The notes beneath the pieces were generated by a model, which worked only from the letters and a program-made list of their open reading frames with translations, was not told the origin of the DNA and made no database searches. The position numbers and the translations under genes were made by a program. DNA of 64,000 bases from Leptodontidium sp. MPI-SDFR-AT-0119. Lineage: Eukaryota; Ascomycota; Leotiomycetes; Helotiales; Leptodontidiaceae. This document shows, one piece after another, positions 23,898 to 37,167 of the stretch (position 1 is its first letter; each line of letters opens with the position of its first letter). The DNA is taken from positions 478,250 to 542,249 of the forward strand of contig JAHLEZ010000035.1 in assembly GCA_020726505.1 (NCBI GenBank), written 5' to 3'.

Positions 23898-26741
23898 ATG
23901 AGCCTGAACATAGGCTACGTGAATGTGCAAGGCCTGGATCAAGGGGCGTGGAAGGCCTGCTAGGAGATGTTGGAATCGCGCTTCGATTACTTATTCCTCG
24001 CCAAGACCTAGTTCTTAAACTATGATTGGTATAAAAGTAGTCGTCGTCTGATCTTAACCACGCCGGAGCCAGTCAGGCCGTTGCAACTAAGACGATCCCA
24101 TGGTGGGATCTGTCTTATTAGAACCCATCGAGGGAGGAGTCAGGTTAAGAAGGTCAGGGCTACGACTCACAGTATTACCTTTACAGTAAGAAAGGAGACG
24201 ATTAGCGGGGTATACTTCCCGCTAAAGACTATGTCCACTAATAAGAAAACCAAGATATTAGACTTCCTTAAGCACTCGACGGTTATCTTGGGCCATATTA
24301 ATACCCGTTTCCTGGATTTGGTCTGGCAAGAGGGGCAACCGGGTCCGGCGGATCGACGATTGGCATTTGAGGAGTTCCTAGTACGGACCGGTTTTAAGCA
24401 CCTCAGACCAAGACTGCCAGGGCTTAAGTTAAGGACAAATCACTACTTTATACGAAGCAAGGAGTAGCCACGATTAGAACTCTTACCTAATCCGACCTTT
24501 CAGACGAATCACAAGTATATCATGGGGATTATCCTCGGTAGGTAGTCCCTGAAAATGATCTTGCTCGCTTTCGGATTGGGCGGTTATCTGCAGCAGGGGT
24601 GCAAAATCTCTTGTGCCAGCGAATTAAGGGCTACGACTGCCCTTTCACCCCCAAGGATTTGACCGAGGTGATGAACCGGAAGCTGGTGAGGTGGTCTTAG
24701 CTCGTCCTGCGGTAAACCGTCGGTTAGCAAGCTCGTGGATCTTCTAATTCCCTCCAGAAGCAGTTGTAGAGTCGCAATCAAGTGCTCGTCTATACAAGCA
24801 GGCTTACAAGTCATCCAAGGAGACCCGTGTAATCGTCGTAACCCCTCGAGCTCGAGAGAAGGAGATTGATGTGGTAGTAGAGAACCTGGCCCTCTTTGAA
24901 GATCGGTGGCAAGGAAGCCCCTTTCGAGCAGGCGATTTGCGGAGCGATGAGACCACCGAAGCCTAGTCAAGAGAGCAGCTCTGTGAGGAGACCTAATTGC
25001 AGGCTGTGGACAAGAGTTGCGGAGCAGACGGAGTCTATATCCAGTTCTTGAAAAGTGCCTCGGTAACACCCTTGATCGATTGGCTCTTATTACTCTACAA
25101 AACCTGTCGACCTAAGATGTAGACCCTACTAACTTAAAATCAATTAGAGATTTATTTATTAAATAAAGATCCCGACAAGCCGCGAGATGCGGATAATCTT
25201 CGCCTAATCTTTATCGTTTGTATATTTTGCAAGGTCTTTGAGAGGCTCCTCCTCTTGGATTACTAGTACTAATCGTGGGCACGGTTATACTATAGCCAGG
25301 CCGGTTTTCGACGGACCTACTTAACTCTCAGTAACCTGAGGGTAGTACACGCCCTACTCGTATCCAAGGAACAATCGATTGCTTGCTTTCTAGACTTTAA
25401 GTCGGCATTTGACGTAGTGGACTATACCTTACTCAATAACAAGTTGGCAAGGCGGGGTTACGTAGTAAACATACGCTGGATACTACGAGGATTGATATTT
25501 ACTGGCTTGAAATCGAGACTGCTCATTAACGATATCATCAACGAATAGTTCCCTCGAACGTAAGGGATTTTGCAAGGATCTCCACTATCACTATAACTCT
25601 TTAATATCTTTATCGACGATCTCCTAGAGGAACTCAACAAGACGAGCAAAGGGGTCCTGTGGTGTCTCTTCTACGCCAATAATAAGGTTATATTAGTCAA
25701 CTTATAATTAGACCTCTTACACTTAATAAGGATCGTCGAGAAGTGGACTATTTTTAACTGTATTATATTAAATCCTAAGAAGTGTAGAATTGTAACCTCG
25801 CTAGCCCTAAATCTTATTTGCGTATACGGTGAAGAGATCCTAGTGAGAGTAACATACAAGTATCTTAGATCTCCCGTCACTAGTACAAGAATCGACTTTA
25901 AGTCGCATCTCTAGCTCTGAATCAAGGCTACACTGCAAAGGATAGCCTACCTAGGCTCCCAAAGCGATAGCTAGGTCCTAGGAAACCGACTTAAGATCTT
26001 TAAGCAATTTCTTAGCCCGATGTTTAAGTACGGTGCCCCGCTGCTCTAGGCATAGGCTCAAGAATACCCCAAGGACTTTAAGGAGGCGACGAAGGATTAT
26101 AACTAACTTATTAAGTAGATAGCGAATACGGCGACAGCGAGGTGTAAGGTCAGCGCAAACATCTTTAGTCTACCCTTTTTCTAGTAACGTCTATGTTGTT
26201 ATATCTCTAGTATTAACTTAATATGGAGCAGATACTAAGAGAGCTTATTACGATAACTCCTACGACATAACTGTTATAGATTTACAACATATTTACAAAC
26301 CTAATTATTATACGATCAATTCAAAAAGACGTTAACCCTTCAGCTAATAATCCCAATAGTATTATCACGATTTGCACATACAACAAAGAAGGGAATGATT
26401 GATCAAAACTCGAAGAATGCCCACCTCTCGAAGATGATCCCATTGCGTATTCGATCACGTGTTTGCGAGGCGGGTAAGAAGTTGAAGCGGGGACATGAGG
26501 AAACGTGTTTAACCTGGAAACATTTGGTTCGGTTGAGTCGGCAAGAGAGAGTAAAGAAACGGCTTCTACGACGAGAGTTGGGCTTGATTAATGCGATGCT
26601 CTTTAACACGATTGATTTCTAGTTTAGTACAAAGCAGGTCGGACGGGTAGCTAAGGTTTTGCTAACTATCCGTGATGGGATTCGGAAGGTATGGGCGGGA
26701 GATGCAGTAGAAGAGGGGTCCTTGGAAGACTCGGCTTCTTA
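23898..26741 (+). pseudogene. RIPped LINE (Tad-like) ORF2 relic
   Basis: One degenerate frame from ATG 23898. The endonuclease part reads MSLNIGYVNVQGLD, then RSHGGICLI, then TVILGHINTRF (G-D-x-N in active copies, here GHIN) and TNHYFIRS (normally a D-H). The reverse transcriptase part includes ACFLDFKSAFDVVDYTLL (motif A), GILQGSPLSL (motif B) and FYANNKVIL (motif C, normally Y-A-D-D). Both catalytic Asp of motif C are Asn, and stops fall at former Gln and Trp codons, all explained by C-to-T and G-to-A transitions. The reading frame survives for about 2.8 kb, so decay is by substitution, not deletion. No target duplication or poly-A tail was identified. Confidence 0.88.
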
Positions 26742-28215
26742 ATTGAGTTTGGGTTTGGTTAATTTCCCAAATGATTATTTATTACACACCCCCTTGGCCT
26801 GAGAAGTCGTTAAAAGCATCACAGACTAGACAGGTCGTTAAAAGCGTCAAAAATCCGTCTTATTTCGGATGTTATTTGAACTCGGAAGCGAGAACCGACA
26901 GCGGAGAATTACATATACCTCGGCAAAAGCTCAAGTCTGGCGAAAGAGGTGGATGCTTCGAGTACCGGGTCTTACGAGTCCCTCAGGCGTAGGAAGATTA
27001 CAGTCGGCCATGTAGAGGAGGCGACGAAGTGCTCTGAGGAAGTAGAGAGGACCGCGGTTAGCGAGAAAGCCTAAGATGAAGGGGACAGACGGGACGAACT
27101 TCACGAGGAGTTTAAACCGGGACGGCTCTTCATCAATCTCACGGAAGACACACCGCCGTACAAGAAGTGGAACTCCCTGTTCCCGGGATCGGGGCTGAAT
27201 ATCGACTTTCGAGAGGTGGTAGGAGGGGCTGAGATGGAACCCCATATCGTGGAGAGATGGGTTATTAGGTCGGTGTTTCTAGACCGAGGTGATGGATTTC
27301 GCTTTGGTGTATGGTATGGCCTCTCTTCTGTTAGTTTTGACTAAGAGCCTCGTTTCTTTTGGACTAACTCATGGGCTGTTGTGATGGATTTCCCACGGAT
27401 TTGGCGCTGTAAAGTGCCCTTCAAGGATTTGAGGATGCGTTTCGGGATTATAGTCGGGACTGTCCACAGGAGCGCGTAACCGGACCACGAGCAGGCATTA
27501 TTAACACTGTAGCGGTATTGGATAAAAGCGGAACGCGGAAATCTCTTGGAAATATCGGTGGTGGGAATAGTGCGGTCTAAGGGGGTCTTGTTGACTTGGA
27601 TTAGTAAAGCAGGCTCAGCGGTATAGATAGCCATGGTTACCTTTAATATTTATGCTAGTGCTACGGCGATAAGATAGTACAATATGAACCCATAACCCTA
27701 AAAAATCTTCCGGTATATACACTTTAAAGTCGAAATTATTTAGTTTAATAAGCTTAAAAGAAGCGCCAACTTTTAAAAGAGGCTTCACCTTTAGCCGAAG
27801 GGTCCTAATATTAATAGTATTTGCAACTACAGGTTCGGGCATCGTAATTGCATTAAAATGTGAATGTTAATAATAGTAAAACTGACTTTGTTTTTGTTAA
27901 TGACTTTATTAATCCCCGCACTAAAGCCTAAGGACCTTATAATAATAAGCTATTATAGCAACCGTTTAGCGGACGTGCGCTGTGGGGAGAGCGCTTATGA
28001 CAGTCAAGGGGATAATATTCCAAAATAAAAATGCAAAAGAGCAATAATTATGATTATACGAGCTAAGTCGTAATAGCGAGCAGATTGACTATATTAAGAT
28101 TTGCTAAGAATTGCTTGAGTAAAGAAATAAGAAGCAGAGTAAGAGCAACAATTTGATTCAGCGTCAGTGAAAGTTCAGGATTGAGGGTCACGGTTCGCAG
28201 GCCATTAGCGACCCC
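26742..28215. other. Unassigned repeat-derived region
   Basis: A long minus-strand track of broken frames (27842 down to 26931) is more open than chance but contains stops and no motif I can name. It may be the remains of another transposon abutting the LINE. 27850-28190 is TA-rich without frames. Confidence 0.35.
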
Positions 28216-30445
28216 TCAAAGCTCCTCCACCACTTTCTCCGAGACCCTTCCATCGGCCTGGACGACGACCTTATCAACGTGCAGCGAAGCCTTAACGGGG
28301 TTCTTCTGAGCATAGATGTGCTCAAGCTCTTCTAGAGATCGTCCCTGAGACTCGACGCTGGAAGTAAACCAAAGTTAGCATGCCGTTGCAATATAGAGCC
28401 AAGCCATTGCAAGGAGGGAACTTACCAGAAAAGATACCAAAGGATACTCTCTATAACATCCCAGCCGACGAAGATCCAGACGTATTTGTAGCCAATGTTG
28501 CCAGTGGCGATCGGGGTACAGAAAGTGTTGATGAAGCCCATACAGCCCACAATAAAGCCAGAAGCTGCAAGACCCTTGGCACGTCTGTTGGTGTCGAGAG
28601 CCTCGGCGGGAATAACGCCTTGGAGTGGGGTGTATGTGAATCCGTAGGAAACCTGGAAGAGGAAGTAGAATGCTAGAGCGCCTTTTGCGTACGGCAAATT
28701 GGTGATTTTCGAAGGTGAGACAGAATTGTCAACCTTCATGGCTGAGGTAAGACCAGCGTTGCAGGCAAGGACACAAGCACACACTAGGAGGTCCTGTGTT
28801 AGACAGGAGTCACGATTGACGGAGTATTGACACTTACCGAAGGTTCCGATCACAAGAACCTTGCGACGAGGCATTTTGTCCGTCAACGACATGCCAGTCA
28901 AGCCGCCCATCGCTTGCAGAGCGGTGGCAAGGATGTTGTAACCGAGCTGTTGGGCGGTGGTGGTGATACCCATATTATTGAAGATAGCCGCGTTGTAATA
29001 ACCCAAACCATTACCCGAAAACTGTCCGAAAATGGAGATCATGAGTACTTGAGCCATTCTCCATCGTCCATGGTGCGTGGAGAATAGAGGGCGATCTGAA
29101 AAACGAAGCGGGTCAGGTTAGTAATCCAGGTCTATACCACAGTCTTCGTGTCTTCTTCGACGTTGAAGGGATTTGAGCACTTACAGTCCCACCAAACTTT
29201 GTCAAGACCATCCACCTTAATTCCTTCACGCATCTCCTCGATTTCAAGACGAACAAGGCGGGAGTTGGCGTCTCCATTGCCGTGATACTTGATAAGGAAA
29301 GCCAAAGCCTCCTCATGGCGTCCGTTGGCCATGTAGTAACGAGGCGACTCGGGAATAAACCAAACTGCACAGATAACGAAGATGCAAGCAAAGCATTGCA
29401 AGATGAGAGGGATTCTCCACGACCAGTCGCTATTGATGTTATTAGTTCCGAAAGTAATAAGAGCTGCCGGAATACTGCCGCCAAACCAGCCGTTGTTGTA
29501 AAATCCTGGCAGGACGTGTTAATCAATCGGTATTCGGTGAAATTGAAGAAATTGAGGCAGGGGAGTTCTTACCAACACAACGACCGCGCCAATGGGGTGG
29601 GGAAATCTCGACAGCATAGGCGGGCGCTGCAACCGTCATCATCTGGATGCCAGCACCGAGAATGAATCGACCGACGACAAGCTGCGCCATTTTGTGTGAC
29701 GATGCAGCAACTATAGAACCGAGAATGATGACCCAGGCTCCACAGAACATGCCGACTCTTCTACCGTACCTGTCTGAAATGATGGCACCGACGGGTGAGG
29801 TAACGATAGAACCACTGTGAAGCCAGCGAATAAGTCTCTCTCACTTTCTCTATTTTTGGATGTGGATACGCTTCGAGAGAGTCTAGAACGGGTGGTGATA
29901 AGGCTACCTACACATTATAGAGTGAGGAAATACCAGCAAGCCTGATACCAGTGAGAGAGGTACCGAAAGTCTTTTTAAAGTGATCCATGGCGCTAATGGA
30001 TCCAATGAGCGATCCTAGCATAAGTTAGTAAAAATCCACTGCCTTATGGCAGCCAAGCAGCTGTGTAACTAACCATCGTATCCGTTGGCACACGCACAGG
30101 AAAATGCAACAAGAACCGCAACTACGTGAGGCTCGAGGTTAGTCACCGCCATCGATATCGTAACCTGCTTAGGAAAATGGGCTTACAGTAAAGATGGATT
30201 GATTCCTTGCTCCATTTGTTTATACGGGTCTCTTGGAGAGCTGCGAACAGTTCGGCCTGCAGTCGCCGAGATCAGTTATGAAAAGCTAGTATGAGGACAA
30301 GAGCGTTTGGTCTTACATTGTACACATTTTTTGCTTGGGCTCCTTCATTCGCTGCTGTCTTCCCAGAGCCTGCAGCGACAATGGTGTGGTGTGAAAGGTC
30401 AGGACCCGCCTCGCTGATTTCGGGGCTCTGTTCTTCCTTGGACAT
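28216..30445 (-). CDS. MFS sugar transporter (hexose/lactose permease type)
   Basis: 556 aa, twelve-helix plasma-membrane sugar:proton symporter by family. Exons complement(28216-28357, 28426-28783, 28838-29095, 29185-29505, 29573-29814, 29912-30014, 30074-30121, 30187-30256, 30317-30445); all eight introns have GT-AG ends and keep phase. Family motifs appear in order: CANGYDGSLIGSI in helix 1, SDRYGRRVGMF (loop 2-3 D-R-x-G-R-R), VGRFILGAGIQ, PESPRYYMANGRHEEA (loop 6-7), FSGNGLGYYNA (helix 7 sugar-binding region), and CVESQGRSLEEL after helix 12 (P-E-T-K-G-R in relatives). A Ser/Glu-rich N-terminal tail precedes helix 1. No stop or frame break was found, so the gene looks functional. The Q-x-x-G-N-G pattern places it nearer to fungal lactose permease-like carriers than to Hxt-type glucose carriers, but the substrate is not determined. 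Confidence 0.92.
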
Positions 30446-31797
30446 GATTGCTAAAAAGTCAGATCTGCTAGAGATTGTATAAATCGGAGGGCGCCTGGGA
30501 TCTATGAACAGGAGGGACCGACGTCCTCTACTTATACCCTCGAGGAACCACGGTCGAGAATATTATGAATTCATACGCTTCGTCGGGCTAACGACGCGCA
30601 TGAAGTAGCGGATGTACCGGGCCGCCAAGCTTGAGGGGCAGGGAACCGAAACGATAAGCTTCTCAAGCTTCTACTCAGGCTTCTACTCAAGCTTCATAAA
30701 GTGCGGAAGTTTTTAACCGTATCCCCATTTGGGTCATATAAGCAAGGCGTCGCGAGACCGGATGGCTCGACCGCGTTGCTGATCCTCACGTATCGCGCCA
30801 GGACGCAGCCGTAAACGGGCTGTCCGCTGTCAGGAGTGGAGAGCCCGGAAAGGGACATACGAAGAAGCTTGAAAGTCTAAAGTCTCGGGATTGCTATGTT
30901 ATTGGTCCCGTCTCGTCAGATGTGGCACACCACCCTGCTCGGCCAGCTCGGGTGCTCTGAGGCTCACCCCGTCCAAGTTAAACCAGCAGGTCTAACCATA
31001 AGCTGCTTAGTGTCATGCAGCTCGTGAAAGGAAGGTCGACTAAAGCAGAAAGGTAGACATCCTGGAGAATATACTAGGGCGTTTCTCCAGGTTACTTGGC
31101 CCTAGCGCCAAGAGCCGGTTATCCCTTGGTATCCAATTCGCCGTATATTCCCCAATACTCCACCGTCTGGATCTGCGCCGCGAAGCAGCAATGCGGCGAG
31201 GCTTCGATTTCGTCAATCAGACGAGGAGAAAACGAAGGATGCACGGCCCTCCCTCCGAAGTTTGAATAGGGAGGGAACTCATTCTGACATGTAATGATTG
31301 GTGGATAAAACGACCTTGCTCTAGTCTCGTCTAATTGCGGGGAAACGCCTTTCCACTCCCACTCCACTGAGGACTTCGTACGGAGAGGGGTTTCAAGAAA
31401 TAATCGTTGCCAGAAATCAGGTGAGAACCGCCGAACGATCATAAGAAGGTTGAAGTAAACGTCAGCGAGGAGGCACTGATATGGAAACTGGACATAGTAG
31501 GGATGTTGCAGCTCGGTGTCTTAATAGCTACCGGTGCTTTGCAGAAGAAGCAGGTTAAGCAGGACAAGCAGCAGGATGGGGAATGGGATCTTCTAAGTTG
31601 ATAAGACCTGTTTCGATTTAGAGTAGTTACGCTTATAAGAAGCATCGTTTTCTTTGTCCTACTCTGCACGATTTATGCCTATCCTATCTTCAATCAGAAA
31701 ACCAACTTTAGTGTAGTTAGTTTGTTTCCTTATATAACCTATTAACGTGAATTTGCCAAGAGGGTCAAGTTAGTTTAGTCAAGTTGGTTTATTAGAA
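30446..31797. other. Intergenic upstream of transporter
   Basis: Contains short direct repeats of AAGCTTCTACTCA-like units at about 30655-30700 and several CGG/CCG triplets that could be activator half-sites, though none forms a convincing pair. A possible protein fragment is listed separately at 31119-31529. Confidence 0.4.
31119..31529 (-). pseudogene. Possible protein fragment, family unknown
   Basis: On the minus strand an open frame of about 136 codons ends at TAA 31119-31121; its protein-like start is DTELQHPYYVQFPYQCLLAD, then YFNLLMIVRRFSPDFWQRLF. The residue usage (aromatic and hydrophobic spacing) looks like a real folded protein, but there is no start Met near a promoter and no domain I can name. 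Most likely the last exon or a truncated remnant. Confidence 0.3.
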
Positions 31798-32335
31798 GGC
31801 CACAGCTAAATCGACACACAGGAATAGCTAAATCGACATGCGCTAAAAATGTATTGACTTGGTGGGTGTCATTTATCAACCTCGCCATGCTAATTTGTAT
31901 TGCGTGGCAAGGGCCCCTTATGTATATTATAAAATTCATAATTATGTAATCAGCCCCTGGAATTGAAAATTGAAGCTATTCAAACAACACTTTACAATTC
32001 AAACAATATCCTCCTCTATCACTTGACCTAGTACCCGCCGCGAGACGGCCTACATGTAAGGCACTTCATCAGTCTATTAGACAGATAGTACCGAAGATGC
32101 TACTACAGTTGCTGTTACAACGATGCAAACGGAGGTAATTGGTGGAGTTGAGGTATACACTCAGGATGCCGACTTTGAAATAGATGATATTAATGAATTA
32201 GCATAAGTGCCAATTATGTATTGTACATAGTTATCCATAGAGATTTTGGTGGTGATAAATGTACCCTTCATTTTCGGCTCGCTTGGTTAGCGTATGTCGA
32301 TTTAGCTATTCCTGTGTGTCGATTTAGCTGTGGCC
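31798..32335. mobile_element. MITE with 8-bp TSD (hAT-like)
   Basis: 538-bp element with near-perfect terminal inverted repeats of about 49 bp: GGCCACAGCTAAATCGACAC... at the left and its reverse complement at the right (one mismatch seen, ATGCGC versus ATACGC). The repeat itself holds two copies of AGCTAAATCGACA. It is flanked by a perfect 8-bp target duplication TATTAGAA (31790-31797 and 32336-32343), the size made by hAT transposases. The interior has one open stretch of about 37 codons ending at TAA near 32206 (including VIGGVEVYTQDADFEID), perhaps the tail of the parental transposase. TIRs and TSD are intact, so the insertion is fairly recent. Confidence 0.9.
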
Positions 32336-32343
32336 TATTAGAA

Positions 32344-33546
32344 TTACGTCTAAGTAAGCTTAAATAAGGCTTAAATTCGAGTATAAGTTAGCTTCGACAT
32401 ATAAAATATTAACTAATATAATATATTAAAAAAAGTTTATAATTAAATTATTTATAAAGTCCAAAAAATTAAGAATTCCATTTAATAAAAGTTAATGTCA
32501 AATTTAACAAGCTTCTCTTAAGCTTATTACCCTTTTATTATTATGTTATAAGACTTAGGAAATAATAGTATATAATATTAATTAAAAAACGATTAAAGTA
32601 AGTTATATTATTATATTATATATTAATTATAAAAGATTTAAAAGTATTATTAAAATAAATATAAATAAGAGAACGTATAAAAAAAGATAAAATAAAGTTA
32701 ATAAGAAAACTATAAGTTTTATAAAAAGTAAGATTTATTATTAATATTCCCTCGTAAGTTAAAAACATAGTATTTTAAAGTTTAAATATTAAAATCTCGT
32801 CTAACGGTATTATTAAAGGATGCTAATTTAAACGCAATTAAAAAGGAATAAAGATAGGTTATATAATAAATAAAAGAAGAAAAACGTCGCCAAATTATTA
32901 AAATAAATAAAACTAAAAAGCCTAATTTATAATTATATTAAGTAAGGTGAGTAAATCATTTAGGCTATTTTAATAAAAAGGAATTAATTTATACACGTAA
33001 ACAGGGTTAGGATTAAAAACAGTTAGGAGTTTAAAAATAAAATTTAAAAAGTGTTTAAAATATAGATTATTTCTAAGTTATATTTTGTTTTTATAAATAT
33101 TAATATTATATAAGTATTTATTAATAAAATGATTTTATAAAAATCTTTATTACTAAATCTTCTTATTTTAAATATATTTTATTAATAAGAAATACTTTGT
33201 TATTTTAAAAAATTATATTTTTAATTAAATTAATAGAAATGTTATTATTTTTAATATTTTATTAAATAATATATATTTTATTACTCGAAAGTCTTTTTCT
33301 TCTTATTAATTAAAATAATATAAATATTATTATTTTCACTCTTATAATAATAATTTTTAATATTTTATTATTCGAAATCTTTTTTCTTTTATGACTTAAA
33401 GTAATATAAATATTATTTTTTTAAACTCTTATAATAGTAATTCCTAATATTTTATTAAAATAATACAAATATCTTATTATTCGAACTATGCCTCTTTTTC
33501 TTTAATTAATTGTATTAATTACTTTATAATTTTTTATCCCTAATTC
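32344..33546. other. TA-rich RIP block
   Basis: Almost entirely A and T with no open frame above 60 codons; no transposon domain can be read even allowing stops. It is the left flank of the gag-only element inserted at 33547. Confidence 0.6.
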
Positions 33547-33707
33547 TGTTACGGAGGCACTCAAGACAGACAGATTCAAGACAATACACTTCGTACTTAG
33601 AACAATAGATACAGAAGAAGGACAGCTGTAGCTATAGCTGACCCCTATATCCTCAAAGCTGAAACACTAGCCCCTGAACACGTGACGTCAGCACCAAGAT
33701 CGTCACA
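33547..33707 (-). repeat. Long terminal repeat (3' LTR, family 2)
   Basis: 161 bp; near its inner end it contains CACGTGACGTCA, an overlapping E-box and full cAMP-response element palindrome (TGACGTCA at 33683-33690). Confidence 0.93.
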
Positions 33708-33767
33708 TTACCCCCCCCCTCCTAAAAAGCTCGTCCCGAGCGCTCAAGTATGAAAAATGTTCCTTTG

Positions 33768-34742
33768 CTAAGCATCTGGATGGTCTGGATCGTCCGAGTC
33801 TAGGTCGTCTTCGTCACAGTCGTTGTCGTAGGCGCTATCGTCTAGAGCAGCAATAGTAACCTTGCCGGTACTATTGATGTATAGTCTCAACTTGCAGTCT
33901 TTGACCCAATGGCCTGGAAGTCCGCATCGTACACACAAACCATCAGCCCTAAATTGTTGCCTAAGCTCTGGGGAGACTGAGCGAGCGCGTGGGGCGGTAG
34001 TATTGATTGCTCCAATGGTTACAGCGTTGACGTCCATTGGCTCGCCGTGCTGATGGTTATTGGCGTTGTAGTGTGAAGAGGAAGAAGGGTTGTAGAGAAT
34101 AGACGGGGCAGAGTTAGAAGAACGGCCGGCTAGTTGCTGTATGATTCGTACAAAATCAGAGTACTTGCGAGGAAGGTTTAGCTGCTGAGCAAGCCGACTG
34201 CGTAGTGTAGAATTCAAGCCGTTCCGGAACGCGGAGATCTTATTGACGTCTGGCCAGTCTTGACCTCGAGCCTCGTACAGGACTCGTTTAAACTTAGCCA
34301 CATAGGCATGGAGAGAGTCGGTGCCTTGTTTAAGGGCATATAGCTTGTCCTCCGCTTCCTGCACCTTATTCGGGTTGTCGTAGACACGCGTAAGCTGGTC
34401 GAGTATTGTATTGTAGTCATGAGACGACTCGTCGGCTTGGGAGAGTTGAGGTAGGACCATTGCTTGAACGTGGCTCTCGAGGTTGAGGTAGACGTAATAG
34501 AATTGAGCAGTAGCGTCGCCAATTGCCATGCCGTCGACTTGTAGCTTGGCCTTGATCGAGGGGAGCCACGTATCGTACTTGTGGGCTTGTCCGTTAAATT
34601 TTTCGGGGTCGGGTAAAGAGGGTTTCGGTTTTGAGGGGGTGCGAGTCGCAATAACCGTTCGGAGGAAGGTAATCTCGTCGCGCTGGCGCTGCAGCTCTGC
34701 CTGCAGGTCTGCAAGAGTAGCCTGAATTTGGAGTTGATCCAT
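33768..34742 (-). CDS. Gag protein of family 2 element
   Basis: Intact 324-aa Gag. Residues 1-35 form a predicted coiled coil (QIQATLADLQAELQRQRDEI). Then come PDPEKFNGQAHKYDTWLPSI (the capsid-like F-x-G...Y-x-x-W-L block), NPNKVQEAEDKLYALKQG and YVAKFKRVLYEARGQDW. A CCHC zinc knuckle, CVRCGLPGHWVKDC, is at about 277-290, followed by an acidic tail. Gag forms the particle and packages the RNA. Homologous along its whole length to the broken Gag at 11719-12765. The start Met is the only one before the coiled coil. Confidence 0.9.
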   Translation of the reverse strand: MDQLQIQATLADLQAELQRQRDEITFLRTVIATRTPSKPKPSLPDPEKFNGQAHKYDTWLPSIKAKLQVDGMAIGDATAQFYYVYLNLESHVQAMVLPQLSQADESSHDYNTILDQLTRVYDNPNKVQEAEDKLYALKQGTDSLHAYVAKFKRVLYEARGQDWPDVNKISAFRNGLNSTLRSRLAQQLNLPRKYSDFVRIIQQLAGRSSNSAPSILYNPSSSSHYNANNHQHGEPMDVNAVTIGAINTTAPRARSVSPELRQQFRADGLCVRCGLPGHWVKDCKLRLYINSTGKVTIAALDDSAYDNDCDEDDLDSDDPDHPDA

Positions 34743-34915
34743 TGGCTGAGAGTAAAAAGAGAGATAAAAAAACGTGTGCGTATAGTTTCAAATGAGCCTA
34801 ACAAGCTCAATCGTAGTAATCGTGAAAGCGTGAGACGTGAGACGTAGCCTAGAGTAGAACATAAGCATAAACCTAGGACCTGGGGTACTCAGTCTTAACT
34901 GAGGATCTATTGTAA

Positions 34916-35076
34916 TGTTACGGAGGCACTCAAGACAGACAGATTCAAGACAATACACTTCGTACTTAGAACAATAGATACAGAAGAAGGACAGCTGTAG
35001 CTGTAGCTGACCCCTATATCCTCAAAGCTGAAACACTAGCCCCTGAACACGTGACGTCAGCACCAAGATCGTCACA
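34916..35076 (-). repeat. Long terminal repeat (5' LTR, family 2)
   Basis: 161 bp, nearly identical to 33547-33707, with the same TGACGTCA element (35052-35059). As the 5' LTR for the minus-strand element it would be the promoter of gag. Confidence 0.93.
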
Positions 35077-35081
35077 AATTC

Positions 35082-37167
<2,086 letters not shown>

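Larger units (their letters stand above)
33547..35076 (-). mobile_element. Gag-only LTR retrotransposon (TR-GAG type), family 2
   Basis: Complete 1530-bp element with two 161-bp LTRs (33547-33707 and 34916-35076), running TGTTACGG...GATCGTCACA, with a perfect 5-bp target duplication AATTC (33542-33546 and 35077-35081). By eye the LTRs differ at one position (CTATAGC versus CTGTAGC). It reads on the minus strand; a polypurine tract (GGAGGGGGGGG) abuts the left, 3' LTR. The gag gene is intact. No pol gene is present, so it depends on enzymes in trans. It sits in RIPped DNA yet is itself not RIPped, which makes it the youngest insertion in this part of the window. Confidence 0.94.

Noticed and set aside
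24584..25069. 161-codon minus-strand frame
   Set aside because: It is antisense to the LINE relic, whose plus-strand motifs are clear; it is a shadow frame.
30800..30900. Zinc-cluster transcription factor start upstream of the transporter
   Set aside because: A Lys/Arg-rich stretch with one Cys resembles it superficially, but the six-Cys spacing is absent and the frame closes quickly.
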